A DNA stretch of 64,000 bases from the NCBI GenBank assembly GCA_963753615.1, contig CAVWCW010000006.1:124001-188000 (forward strand). Reading direction: 5' to 3'. A program made the position numbers and the translations under genes. Numbering within the stretch: position 1 is the stretch's first letter; each line of letters starts with the position of its first letter. The notes under the pieces are model-generated. The model saw nothing but the letters and a program-made list of their open reading frames with translations. It had not been told where the DNA came from and did no database searches. This DNA is from CAVWCW01 sp963753615 (GTDB lineage Bacteria > Pseudomonadota > Gammaproteobacteria > Chromatiales > Chromatiaceae). Below, piece after piece: positions 42,793-51,512 of the stretch.

Positions 42793-44247
42793 TCAGTCGA
42801 GCCCGGACGGCCGGGCTCGGTGCCAATCGGTGGCCTGCTGCAGGCGATGGGCCAGGTTGAGCAGGCGTGCTTCGCCGAAGTAGTCGCCGATCAGCTGCAA
42901 TCCCACCGGCAGACCGCCGGCGGGGGCGAGCGGAATCGACATCCCCGGCAGGCCCGCCAGGTTGACCGCGATGGTGTAGATGTCGGACAGATACATGGTG
43001 ATCGGGTCGTCCGCTTTTTCGCCCAGACGGAAGGCGGTGGTCGGCGTGACCGGGCCGGCGATAGCGTCGACCTGCTCGAACGCCCGGCGGAAGTCGTCCG
43101 CGATCAGCTGTCGGATCTGCTGGGCCTTTAGATAGTAGGCGTCGTAATAGCCCGCGGAAAGGGCATAGGTGCCGACCATGATGCGGCGTTTGACCTCGGC
43201 ACCGAAGCCCTCGGCACGGCTGCGCTTGTACAGGTCTTCCAGGTCTTTGGGGTCCCGGCAGCGGTGACCGTAGCGCACGCCGTCGAAGCGGGCCAGATTC
43301 GAGGAACACTCGGCCGGGGCCACCACATAGTAAGCCGGCACCGCGAGCCGTGAATTGGGCAGGGTGATCTCCACCAATTCGGCCCCCAGGCGACGGTATT
43401 CGTCGATCGCCTGCTGCACCGAGGCGGCTACCCCGGCATCCAGTCCGGCGTCGAAGTATTCCTTGGGCAGGCCGATACGCACCCCCTCCAGACTGTCGTC
43501 TAGGCCGGCCCGGTAATCGGGCACCGGCTGCTCGGCGCTGGTGGAATCACGAGGGTCGAAGCCGGCCATGACTTGCAGCAGGATGGCGGCGTCCTCGGCG
43601 CTGCGGGTCATGGGGCCGGCCTGGTCGAGGCTGGAGGCGAAGGCGATCATGCCGAACCGGGAGACGCGGCCGTAGCTGGGCTTGAGCCCGGTAATACCGC
43701 ACAGCGCCGCCGGTTGGCGGATCGAACCGCCGGTGTCGGTGCCGGTGGCGGCCGGCGCAAGGCGCGCCGCGACCGCCGCCGCAGAACCACCAGAGGAGCC
43801 GCCGGGCACCCGCTCCCGGTCCCAGGGATTGCGCACGGGACCATACCAGCTGGTCTCGTTCGACGATCCCATGGCGAACTCGTCCATGTTCGTCTTGCCC
43901 AACAGCACGGTGCCGGCCTGCTTGAGGCGCTCGACCAGGGTCGCGTCATAGGGGGAGACGAAGCTATCCAGCATCCGCGAACCGCAGCTGGTGCGCACGC
44001 CCTGGGTGCAGAAGATGTCCTTGTGCGCAATGGGAATCCCGGTCAAGAGACCGCCGTCGCCGTCGGCCAGGCGCGCGTCGGCCGCCTCGGCGGCGGCCAG
44101 CGCGCTGTCGTCGAGCACGCTGATGTAGCTGTTGATCTTCGGGTCCAGCTCGCGAATGCGCTGCAGATAGGCCCGGGTCAGCTCCAGGCTGGAGAATTCG
44201 CCGGCCCGCAGGCCCGCCGCCAGCTCGGCGATGGTTTTTTCAAACAT
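42793..44247 (-). CDS. gatA: Asp/Glu-tRNA amidotransferase subunit A
   Basis: Glutaminase subunit supplying ammonia to GatB. The ATG at 44245-44247 gives MFEKTIAELAAGLRAGEFSS, 484 residues; a longer frame adds 12 unconserved residues. The amidase signature with the Ser-cisSer-Lys triad lies in PGGSSGGSAAAVAARLAPAA and GTDTGGSIRQPAALCG, with the catalytic Lys in GIPIAHKDIFCTQG. It lies 40 bases after gatC. Confidence 0.97.
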   Translation of the reverse strand: MFEKTIAELAAGLRAGEFSSLELTRAYLQRIRELDPKINSYISVLDDSALAAAEAADARLADGDGGLLTGIPIAHKDIFCTQGVRTSCGSRMLDSFVSPYDATLVERLKQAGTVLLGKTNMDEFAMGSSNETSWYGPVRNPWDRERVPGGSSGGSAAAVAARLAPAATGTDTGGSIRQPAALCGITGLKPSYGRVSRFGMIAFASSLDQAGPMTRSAEDAAILLQVMAGFDPRDSTSAEQPVPDYRAGLDDSLEGVRIGLPKEYFDAGLDAGVAASVQQAIDEYRRLGAELVEITLPNSRLAVPAYYVVAPAECSSNLARFDGVRYGHRCRDPKDLEDLYKRSRAEGFGAEVKRRIMVGTYALSAGYYDAYYLKAQQIRQLIADDFRRAFEQVDAIAGPVTPTTAFRLGEKADDPITMYLSDIYTIAVNLAGLPGMSIPLAPAGGLPVGLQLIGDYFGEARLLNLAHRLQQATDWHRARPSGLD

Positions 44248-44287
44248 GGTTCGGCAACAATCCTGGTATTTGCTTGGCCGCAAGGGC

Positions 44288-44575
44288 TCACTCGATGACC
44301 CGCGGCACCAGGTAGAGGCCAGCCTCGGTTTCGGGCGCCACCGCCTGGAAATCTTCGCGCCGATCCGCTTCCGTGACTTTGTCCGGACGCAGGCGCTGGC
44401 TCATCTCCAGCGGGTGGGCCATCGGCTCGACGCCCGCGGTGTCCACCGCGTTCATCTGGTCCACCAGATCCAGGATGCGGGAGAGGTCCTGGGCCAGACC
44501 CTCGGCCTGGACCGGCTCCAGGGCCAGGCGCCCCAGGTGGGCAATCTTTTCGACCTCGGCAGGGCTCAACGACAT
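44288..44575 (-). CDS. gatC: Asp/Glu-tRNA amidotransferase subunit C
   Basis: Small 95-residue belt subunit that holds GatA and GatB together. The ATG at 44573-44575 gives MSLSPAEVEKIAHLGRLALE. The frame extends upstream into the mreB promoter region without conservation. DTAGVEPMAHPLEMSQRLRP, REDFQAVAPETEAGLYLVPR are typical. It is the first gene of gatCAB and divergent from mreB across 245 bases. A weak promoter match, TTGCCC-17-TAAATT, at 44697-44725 lies in that gap on the plus strand. Confidence 0.95.
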   Translation of the reverse strand: MSLSPAEVEKIAHLGRLALEPVQAEGLAQDLSRILDLVDQMNAVDTAGVEPMAHPLEMSQRLRPDKVTEADRREDFQAVAPETEAGLYLVPRVIE

Positions 44576-44820
44576 CGGTTCTCGGCTCCCTAGGGCGTTC
44601 AAGCGGCATACGAAAAATCCGCTAGAAGGTACCATATCCCGGGGCGCGGCGCTAAGGCCAGGGCGGGGCGGGCCGGCAGCCGGCGGCGGGAAAGCCTTGC
44701 CCGAGACCGGTCCCGTTGCTAAATTAGTCGTTTGCCTCTGGGCGCCCACAGCGGTCTCCGGGCGCAACCCCTTGATTTTAACCGGCGCCGGCCGCTCTAC
44801 ATTGGAAGCAGCTCGATACC

Positions 44821-45870
44821 ATGTTGTTCAGACGCATTCGCGGGATCTTTTCCAACGACCTGTCCATAGACCTGGGCACCGCCAACACCCTGATCTATGC
44901 CCGCGGACAGGGCATAGTGCTGAATGAACCCTCGGTGGTGGCGATCCGTCAGGACCCGGGGCGCGGCGGCGCCAAATCGGTGGCTGCCGTAGGCGAGGAG
45001 GCCAAGCAGATGCTGGGCCGCACACCTGCGAATATCACCGCCATCCGACCCATGAAGGAGGGCGTTATCGCCGACTTCACGGTGACCGAGAAGATGCTCC
45101 AGTACTTTATCCACAAGGTGCACGAGAGCCGGCTGATCCGGCCCAGCCCGAGGGTGCTGATCTGCGTGCCGTGCGGCTCGACCCAGGTGGAGCGCCGGGC
45201 GATAAAGGAATCCGCCGCCGGCGCCGGAGCCCGCGAGGTATACCTGATCGAAGAGCCGATGTCGGCGGCCATTGGCGCCGGCCTGCCGACAGATGAACCG
45301 CGGGGCTCCATGGTGCTGGACATCGGCGGCGGCACCTCGGAGGTGGCGATCATTTCGCTCAACGGCATCGTCTACGCCAACTCCGTACGCGTTGGCGGCG
45401 ATCGCTTCGACGAGGCGATTATCAGCTATGTGCGCCGCAACTACGGCACCCTGATCGGGGAGGCCACCGCCGAGCGCATAAAGCACTCGATCGGCTCTGC
45501 CTACCCCGGCAATGAAGTCAGAGAGATCGAGGTAAAGGGCCGCAATCTGGCCGAGGGTATCCCGCGCAGCTTCTCGCTGAACAGCAACGAGATCCTGGAG
45601 GCCCTACAAGAGCCCCTTTCCGGCATCATCGGAGCGGTCAAAACCGCCCTTGAGCAGACGCCCCCTGAACTAGGCGCGGACGTGGCCGAGCGGGGTATCG
45701 TACTCACCGGTGGCGGGGCGCTATTGCGTGATATCGACCGCCTGCTCCAGGAGGAGACCGGGCTGCCGGTGGTAGTGGCGGAAGACCCGCTTACCTGTGT
45801 CGCCCGTGGCGGTGGACGAGCCCTGGAGTTGATCGACGAGCGCGGCGGCGAGCTGTTCAGCCTGGAGTAA
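44821..45870 (+). CDS. mreB: Rod-shape actin homologue MreB
   Basis: Bacterial actin that positions lateral-wall synthesis with MreC, MreD, RodA and PBP2. It is 349 residues. Phosphate-1 DLGTANTLIYARGQG, connector and phosphate-2 MVLDIGGGTSEVAIISL, and the adenosine region IVLTGGGALLRDIDRLL are intact. The N-terminal MLFRRIRGIFSNDLSIDLGT includes the membrane-binding stretch. It opens a plus-strand run of shape and envelope genes reaching to lipA. Confidence 0.97.
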   Translation: MLFRRIRGIFSNDLSIDLGTANTLIYARGQGIVLNEPSVVAIRQDPGRGGAKSVAAVGEEAKQMLGRTPANITAIRPMKEGVIADFTVTEKMLQYFIHKVHESRLIRPSPRVLICVPCGSTQVERRAIKESAAGAGAREVYLIEEPMSAAIGAGLPTDEPRGSMVLDIGGGTSEVAIISLNGIVYANSVRVGGDRFDEAIISYVRRNYGTLIGEATAERIKHSIGSAYPGNEVREIEVKGRNLAEGIPRSFSLNSNEILEALQEPLSGIIGAVKTALEQTPPELGADVAERGIVLTGGGALLRDIDRLLQEETGLPVVVAEDPLTCVARGGGRALELIDERGGELFSLE

Positions 45871-45982
45871 TAACCGGTTCCCGGCGCCACCCCGGCGTCG
45901 ACGGCACCGGCCGGCCCGGAGCGGAGGCCAGCGACCGATCAAACTCATCTTCACCCAAGGCCCGTCGATCACCACCCGGGTA

Positions 45983-46870
45983 GTGGTAGCCGTCGTCCTG
46001 TCGCTGGCACTGGCGGTGGTCGATCACCGCTACCACCACTTGGAAAGCGTGCGCTCGGCGCTCTCGGTGGTACTCTACCCGGTCGTCTACCTGGCGGATC
46101 TGCCGATTTCAGCGGCACGCACTCTGCGCGAGTCTTTCGCCAGCCGCCAGCAACTTCGGGAACGTAATCAGATCCTTAACCAGGAAAACATGCGGCTGCG
46201 CGCACGCCTGCAGCAGTTGGAAGCCCTGGAGGCGGAGAACATGCGGCTGCGCGATCTGGTGGGGTCCTCGTTTAAGATCGGCGACCGCGTGCTGATCGCC
46301 GAGCTTTTGTCTGTGGACCTCGACCCCTACCGCCAGCAGGTGCTGATCGACAAGGGCAGCCTGTCGGGCATATTCTCCGGGCAGCCGGTTCTGGACGCCC
46401 ACGCAGTGATGGGCCAAGTGACCCACGTCACGCCGATGACCTCGACGGTGCTGCTGATCACCGACGCCAGCCACGCCCTTCCGGTGCAGGTGGACCGCAA
46501 CGGACTGCGCACCATAGCGTTCGGCACCGGGCGCATTCACGAGTTGGAGCTGCCCCACCTGCCGAACAACGCCGACATCCGCGAGGGCGATCGGCTCGTT
46601 ACTTCGGGCCTGGGCGGGCGCTTCCCCCCTGGCTATCCGGTGGCCCGGGTTAGCCGTATCGAGCACCGCCCCGGGGAGCCGTTTGCCAGCATTGTAGCAA
46701 CCCCCAGCGCTCATCTGGAACGCAGCCGGGAGGTATTATTGGTGTGGACCCTCGCCTCCACCCTGGCCGAAGCCGAAGCCGCCGCGCGCGCCGAAATAGA
46801 CTCCTTAGAGGCGCCGCCAGCGACTTCGCCGGGCCCCGCCCAGACCCCGGCCGAGCCCGCGCTCCCGTGA
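45983..46870 (+). CDS. mreC: Rod-shape protein MreC, true start unclear
   Basis: Inner-membrane scaffold of the elongasome: one N-terminal transmembrane helix, a coiled coil (about residues 40-80, QQLRERNQILNQENMRLRAR) and a beta-rich periplasmic domain (SVDLDPYRQQVLIDKGSLSG, NADIREGDRLVTSGLGGRFP). The first usable start in frame is the GTG at 45983. However, codons upstream from 45938 encode IKLIFTQGPSITTRV, matching the usual MreC N-terminus, with GGAGG at 45923-45927 and no ATG, GTG or TTG. The real protein is probably about 15 residues longer. A Pro-rich tail ends it. Confidence 0.9.
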   Translation: MVAVVLSLALAVVDHRYHHLESVRSALSVVLYPVVYLADLPISAARTLRESFASRQQLRERNQILNQENMRLRARLQQLEALEAENMRLRDLVGSSFKIGDRVLIAELLSVDLDPYRQQVLIDKGSLSGIFSGQPVLDAHAVMGQVTHVTPMTSTVLLITDASHALPVQVDRNGLRTIAFGTGRIHELELPHLPNNADIREGDRLVTSGLGGRFPPGYPVARVSRIEHRPGEPFASIVATPSAHLERSREVLLVWTLASTLAEAEAAARAEIDSLEAPPATSPGPAQTPAEPALP

Positions 46871-47355
46871 CCCTGGCCAGTCACCGCGGCGGCGTGACGA
46901 TCGCCCTCACCTTCCTGACAGCTCTGCTGCTGACGGTGCTGCCCCTGCCGGAATGGAGCCAGCAGCTGCGTCCACCCTGGGTCACCCTGGTTCTGGTCTA
47001 TTGGTGCATTGCGCTGCCGGAGCGCATCGGCGTGGGCATAGGTTGGATCATGGGCATCTCCGTAGACGTGCTCACCGGCACCCTGCTCGGCCAGCATGCT
47101 CTCGGACTGTCGATCGTCGCATTTATCGCTGTGGAGTTGCACCAGCGGGTGCGCCTGTTCCCGCTCTGGCAGCAATCGCTGACGGTGCTGGTGATGTTGC
47201 TGCTGGAGCGCCTGCTGGCGCTGTGGGTGGCAGGCGCCGCCGGCCATCCGGCGCCCTCGCTCTGGTACTGGGCCTCGCCGCTCAGCGGCATGGTTCTTTG
47301 GCCCTGGGTTTACCTGCTGCTGCGCTTCCTGCGCCGGCGCTTTCGCGTCACCTGA
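46867..47355 (+). CDS. mreD: Rod-shape protein MreD
   Basis: Polytopic inner-membrane partner of MreC, 162 residues with about five hydrophobic segments (for example LTFLTALLLTVLPLPEW and WVTLVLVYWCIALPERIGVG). The GTG start at 46867 overlaps the mreC stop as GTGA. Longer frames would run inside mreC. The family pattern with an Arg-rich C-terminal tail is present. It lies ten bases before mrdA. Confidence 0.93.
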   Translation: MTLASHRGGVTIALTFLTALLLTVLPLPEWSQQLRPPWVTLVLVYWCIALPERIGVGIGWIMGISVDVLTGTLLGQHALGLSIVAFIAVELHQRVRLFPLWQQSLTVLVMLLLERLLALWVAGAAGHPAPSLWYWASPLSGMVLWPWVYLLLRFLRRRFRVT

Positions 47356-47364
47356 GACCCACGC

Positions 47365-49257
47365 ATGCAGCCACTGCGAATAAAAAACTATCTGAGCGAG
47401 AGCCAGCTCTTTCTCAGCCGCGCAATCGTCGCCGGCTTCCTCGTCAGCCTGCTGTTGCTGCTTTTGATCTTGCGCCTGGTGGACCTGCAGATACTGCAGC
47501 ACGAGCACTTCACCACCCGCTCCCAGGAAAACCGGGTCAAGCTCCAGCCCCTGCCCCCGACCCGCGGGCTGATCTATGACCGCAACGGCACCCTGCTGGC
47601 CCAGAACCTGCCGTCCTACAGCCTCGAGATCACCCCCGAGCAGGTGCCGGATTTGGAGGCCGCCCTGACCGAGCTCGAGAAGATCATTCCGATCAGCGAC
47701 GCCGACCGCAACCGCTTCTGGCGTCTGAAGAACCAGAGCCGGCGCTTCGACAAGGTGCCGATCCGAGTGCGCCTGAACCAAGAGGAAGTGGCCAGTTTCG
47801 CGGTGCATCGGAACCGCTTCCCGGGCATCGACATCGAGGCGCGACTGTTGCGCGACTACCCCCTTGCGGAGCAGACCGCCCATGTCCTCGGCTATGTGGG
47901 CCGCATCAATGAGCAGGAACTGCAGCAAATAGATGTCTCCAACTACAGCGGCACCAGCCACATCGGAAAGAACGGGGTGGAAAAGTCCTACGAGGAGCGG
48001 CTGCACGGCAAGGTCGGCCTGGAGCGGGTCGAAGTCAACGCCAAGGGGCGGCTGCTGCGGGTGTTGGAGCGCGAGCCGCCAACACCAGGCCGGGGCCTGC
48101 GCCTGTTCCTCGACATCGGCCTGCAGGAGGAGGCCACGGCGGCGTTGGCCGACTACAACGGGGCAGTGGTTGCCATCGACCCCAATACCGGCGGCGTGCT
48201 GGCCCTGGTGAGCAAGCCCGGTTATGACCCCAACCTCTTCGTAGAGGGCATCAGCGCCAGCGACTACAACAACCTGCAGCAGTCGGAGGACACGCCTCTG
48301 TTCAACCGCGCCTTGCGTGGCCAGTATCCACCCGGCTCCACGGTCAAGCCGTTCTTCGGCCTCGCCGGGCTGGAGACCGCGACCGTCACCGGCGAGCAGA
48401 AGAAATTCTGCCCCGGCTTCTACCAGCTGCCCAACCACTCCCACAAATACCGGGACTGGAAGCGGGGCGGCCATGGCTTCGCCGACCTGCGCCTCGCCAT
48501 CGTTCAGTCCTGCGATGTCTATTTCTACGATCTCGCACGCAATCTCGGCATCGACCGCATCGACGAATACCTGTCTCGCTTCGGCTTTGGCCAGCGTACC
48601 GGAATCGACCTCACCGGCGAGCTTGGCGGGGTGTTGCCGTCCCGGGAGTGGAAGCGCAACAACCGACGCGAAGCCTGGTATCCGGGCGAAACGCTGATTA
48701 CCGGTATCGGCCAGGGCTACTTCCTCACCACACCCCTGCAGCTCGCCAGCGCCACCGCGACCCTGGCCACCCGCGGCCTGTATATCCATCCGCGAGTGGT
48801 TGCCTCGATACAAAGCCAGTACGGTAGCAGCAAGTTCGAGCCGACCCTGCCCCGGGCCGAGCAGCTGGCGGTGGCCGATCCGAACAGCTGGGATCAAGTG
48901 ATCTCCGCTATGACCGAGGTGGTGGAAGGCGCGCGCGGCACGGCTCGGCGCATCCGCAGCCCCCACTACCGCATCGCGGGCAAAACCGGCACCGCCCAGG
49001 TATTCACCGTCAAGCAGGACGCCAAATACGAAGAGGACAAAGTAGACTTGAAGATGCGCGACCATGCATTGTTCGTGGCCTTCGCCCCCGTAGAGGCACC
49101 GCGAATCGCGGTCGCGGTGTTGGTGGAGAACGGCGGCCACGGCGGTTCAGTGGCCGCGCCCATCGCCAAGCGAGTGATGGACCGCTATCTCCTGGGAGCG
49201 CAAGCCGCCGACACTGCGGGAGTGGTGGCGACGGGGCTGATGGAGGGGGAGGAGTAA
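47365..49257 (+). CDS. mrdA: Penicillin-binding protein 2 (elongasome transpeptidase)
   Basis: Class B DD-transpeptidase that cross-links lateral-wall peptidoglycan with RodA. It is 630 residues. One transmembrane helix (about 19-45) anchors it. The dimerisation domain has RGLIYDRNGTLLAQNLPSYS. The catalytic SxxK is STVK at Ser325 (YPPGSTVKPFFGL), SCD replaces SxN, and KTG is in RIAGKTGTAQV. This is the normal PBP2 layout. It follows mreD after ten bases and precedes rodA. Confidence 0.97.
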   Translation: MQPLRIKNYLSESQLFLSRAIVAGFLVSLLLLLLILRLVDLQILQHEHFTTRSQENRVKLQPLPPTRGLIYDRNGTLLAQNLPSYSLEITPEQVPDLEAALTELEKIIPISDADRNRFWRLKNQSRRFDKVPIRVRLNQEEVASFAVHRNRFPGIDIEARLLRDYPLAEQTAHVLGYVGRINEQELQQIDVSNYSGTSHIGKNGVEKSYEERLHGKVGLERVEVNAKGRLLRVLEREPPTPGRGLRLFLDIGLQEEATAALADYNGAVVAIDPNTGGVLALVSKPGYDPNLFVEGISASDYNNLQQSEDTPLFNRALRGQYPPGSTVKPFFGLAGLETATVTGEQKKFCPGFYQLPNHSHKYRDWKRGGHGFADLRLAIVQSCDVYFYDLARNLGIDRIDEYLSRFGFGQRTGIDLTGELGGVLPSREWKRNNRREAWYPGETLITGIGQGYFLTTPLQLASATATLATRGLYIHPRVVASIQSQYGSSKFEPTLPRAEQLAVADPNSWDQVISAMTEVVEGARGTARRIRSPHYRIAGKTGTAQVFTVKQDAKYEEDKVDLKMRDHALFVAFAPVEAPRIAVAVLVENGGHGGSVAAPIAKRVMDRYLLGAQAADTAGVVATGLMEGEE

Positions 49258-49270
49258 AAGCGGAGGAGAG

Positions 49271-49344
49271 AACTGAGTACTGAGGTCCCGAAGACTCATG
49301 CCCCTGGGCACTGACCACTAACCGCCACCCACTGACCGTTGATA
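49271..49344. repeat. Degenerate heptamer repeat array between mrdA and rodA
   Basis: The 97-base gap reads as degenerate seven-base units: GAACTGA, GTACTGA, then ACTGACC, ACTAACC, GCCACCC, ACTGACC. The consensus is about (A/C)CT(G/A)A(C/G)C. A similar array on the other strand lies at 59701-59800. It splits an otherwise tight operon. Function unknown; it may be a simple-sequence expansion. Confidence 0.6.
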
Positions 49345-49354
49345 CCATACCGCC

Positions 49355-50485
49355 ATGCTGCGAACTACCAGCGCTTTACCACCTTCGAAGCCGACCTCCC
49401 AACCGGGGCCGCTGACCAGCATGCACCTGGACCTGCCGTTGCTTACGGGACTGGTTCTGCTGTGCGGCTATGGGCTGCTAGTGCTCTACAGCGCCACCAA
49501 TCAGGATTGGGACCAGATGCAACGCCAGATGATGCGCCTGGGTCTGGCGTTCGGGGTAATGCTGATGCTGGCCCAGGTGCACCCGGGCAACCTCTGGCGA
49601 TGGGCCCCCTGGCTGTTCACCGCCGGGGTGGCAATGCTGCTGGCGGTGCTCCTTTTCGGCCAGGTCGGCAAGGGCGCCCAGCGCTGGCTGGATCTCGGGC
49701 TGGTGCGCTTCCAGCCTTCGGAACTGGTCAAGTTGACGGTGCCGCTGATGATTGCCTGGTTCCTCTCGGAGCGTCCTCTGCCGCCGTCCTGGCGGCGGTT
49801 GCTGCTTGCCAGCCTGATGATTCTGGTGCCGGTTTTGTTGATCGCCAAGCAGCCGGACCTGGGAACTGCCCTGCTGGTAGGCAGTGCAGGGGTGTTCGTG
49901 CTGTTCCTGGCCGGCATCAGCTGGCGGCTGATTGGCGCGCTGACCGTCCTGCTCGCCTCCGTGGCGCCGCTGATCTGGTATTTTATGCGGCCCTACCAGC
50001 GCCAGCGGGTGCTAACCTTCCTCAACCCCGAGAACGACCCCCTGGGGGCCGGCTACCACATTATCCAGTCCCAGATCGCTATCGGCTCGGGCGGCCTCTA
50101 CGGCAAGGGCTGGCTCAACGGCACCCAGTCCCACCTCGAATTCCTGCCCGAGCGCACTACCGATTTCATCTTCGCGGTAGTGGCGGAGGAATTCGGGCTG
50201 GCCGGTATCGTGCTGCTGCTCGCCCTATACCTGTTCATCATCATGCGCGGACTCTATATCGCCAGCCAAGCTCAGGACACTTTCAGCCGACTGTTGAGCG
50301 GCGCCCTGACCCTGGTATTCTTCGTCTACCTGTTCGTCAACACCGGGATGGTTACGGGCATCCTGCCAGTGGTCGGGGTGCCCCTCCCCCTAGTCAGCTA
50401 CGGCGGCACTTCGCTGGTGACCATTCTGGCCGGTTTCGGTATCCTGATGTCCATTCACACTCACCGAAAACTGCTGCCCACCTGA
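49355..50485 (+). CDS. rodA: Peptidoglycan glycosyltransferase RodA
   Basis: SEDS-family polymerase that makes lateral-wall glycan strands with PBP2. It is 376 residues with about ten transmembrane segments. Conserved SEDS segments are ALSLGLVRFQPSEL-like (WLDLGLVRFQPSELVKLTVP), KQPDLGTALLVG, the LPERTTDFIFAVVAEEFG loop with catalytic Asp, and PVVGVPLPLVSYGGTS. The ATG at 49355 gives a 22-residue Pro/Ser-rich extension before the first helix; Met23 is an alternative start. Confidence 0.95.
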   Translation: MLRTTSALPPSKPTSQPGPLTSMHLDLPLLTGLVLLCGYGLLVLYSATNQDWDQMQRQMMRLGLAFGVMLMLAQVHPGNLWRWAPWLFTAGVAMLLAVLLFGQVGKGAQRWLDLGLVRFQPSELVKLTVPLMIAWFLSERPLPPSWRRLLLASLMILVPVLLIAKQPDLGTALLVGSAGVFVLFLAGISWRLIGALTVLLASVAPLIWYFMRPYQRQRVLTFLNPENDPLGAGYHIIQSQIAIGSGGLYGKGWLNGTQSHLEFLPERTTDFIFAVVAEEFGLAGIVLLLALYLFIIMRGLYIASQAQDTFSRLLSGALTLVFFVYLFVNTGMVTGILPVVGVPLPLVSYGGTSLVTILAGFGILMSIHTHRKLLPT

Positions 50486-50513
50486 GGCGCCAGGCACAAA
50501 GTTGGAGGTTCCC

Positions 50514-51512
50514 ATGCCGCGGTCACTGACGCCCCTCGCCGCCGTTCTTTTGTTGCTGGCCGCCCCAGGCGGTTGGGCCAAGCCGGCGCCCCTGTCACCG
50601 GAAGCCCAAGCCTTCGTCAAAGAGATGGTGACCGAGCACGGCTTCGAGCGCACGGCGCTGACCGAGCTGCTGGCCGGGGCCGAGCGGCGTCAGGACATTC
50701 TCGACGCCATCAGCCGGCCGGCAGAGGCCAAGCCTTGGTACCAGTACCGGCCGATCTTCGTCACCGAACCGCGGGCCCGGGGCGGGCTGGAATTCTGGAA
50801 CGCCAATCAGGATCTGTTGGCTCGAGTCGAGGCCGAATATGGAGTTCCGGCCGAGATCCTGGTGGCTATCATCGGAGTGGAGACTCGCTACGGCAGCTAC
50901 CGGGGCAACTACCGCGTGCTCGACGCCCTGAACACCCTGGCCTTCAGCTATCCCAGGCGTGGCGGCTTCTTCCGCAGTGAGCTGGAGCAGTTCCTGCTGC
51001 TGACCCGGGAGGAAGGGCTGGACCCGACCCAGGCCAAGGGCTCCTATGCCGGGGCCATGGGCACTCCGCAGTTCATCTCCAGCAGCTACCGCAGCTACGC
51101 GGTAGACTTCGACGACGACGGACGACGCGACCTCTGGGACAGCCTGCCGGACATCCTGGCCAGCGTAGCGAACTACTTCGTGCGCCACGGCTGGCAGACT
51201 GGGGAGCCGATTACCCGACGCACCGAGCCCGGGCCCGAGCCGGTCCAGCCCCTGGTGGACGCAGGCATGAAGCCGAGCATTCCGCTGCGCCGGCTCAGCG
51301 CGGCCGGCTTCTCCGAGGTGGAGGACCTACCTCCCGACAACCTGGCCAGCCTGGTGCGGCTGGAGCTGGCCGATGGTGAGGAGTACTGGCTCGGCCTGCC
51401 CAATTTCTACGCCATCACCCGCTATAATCACAGCAATATGTACGCCATGGCAGTTTACCAATTGAGCCGGGAAATACTGGCCCTGCGCGAGGCCCAGCGG
51501 CCCGATGGATAG
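50514..51512 (+). CDS. mltB: Lytic murein transglycosylase B
   Basis: Cleaves peptidoglycan to form 1,6-anhydro ends. From the ATG at 50514, seven bases after GGAGG-type ribosome site, it has 332 residues. A signal peptide (1-22, cut near GWA-KP) is not of lipobox type, so it is probably periplasmic. Catalytic Glu123 is in AIIGVETRYGSYRGNYRVLD, and AGAMGTPQFISSSYRSYAVD and FDDDGRRDLW follow, as in Slt35. The stop overlaps the rlpA start by eight bases. Confidence 0.94.
   Translation: MPRSLTPLAAVLLLLAAPGGWAKPAPLSPEAQAFVKEMVTEHGFERTALTELLAGAERRQDILDAISRPAEAKPWYQYRPIFVTEPRARGGLEFWNANQDLLARVEAEYGVPAEILVAIIGVETRYGSYRGNYRVLDALNTLAFSYPRRGGFFRSELEQFLLLTREEGLDPTQAKGSYAGAMGTPQFISSSYRSYAVDFDDDGRRDLWDSLPDILASVANYFVRHGWQTGEPITRRTEPGPEPVQPLVDAGMKPSIPLRRLSAAGFSEVEDLPPDNLASLVRLELADGEEYWLGLPNFYAITRYNHSNMYAMAVYQLSREILALREAQRPDG

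Noticed and set aside
46711..49140. An 809-codon open frame antisense to mreD and mrdA
   Set aside because: Low-complexity His/Gln/Gly-rich translation, no recognisable domain, and fully opposite to PBP2 and MreD. GC-rich codon usage makes such shadow frames common.
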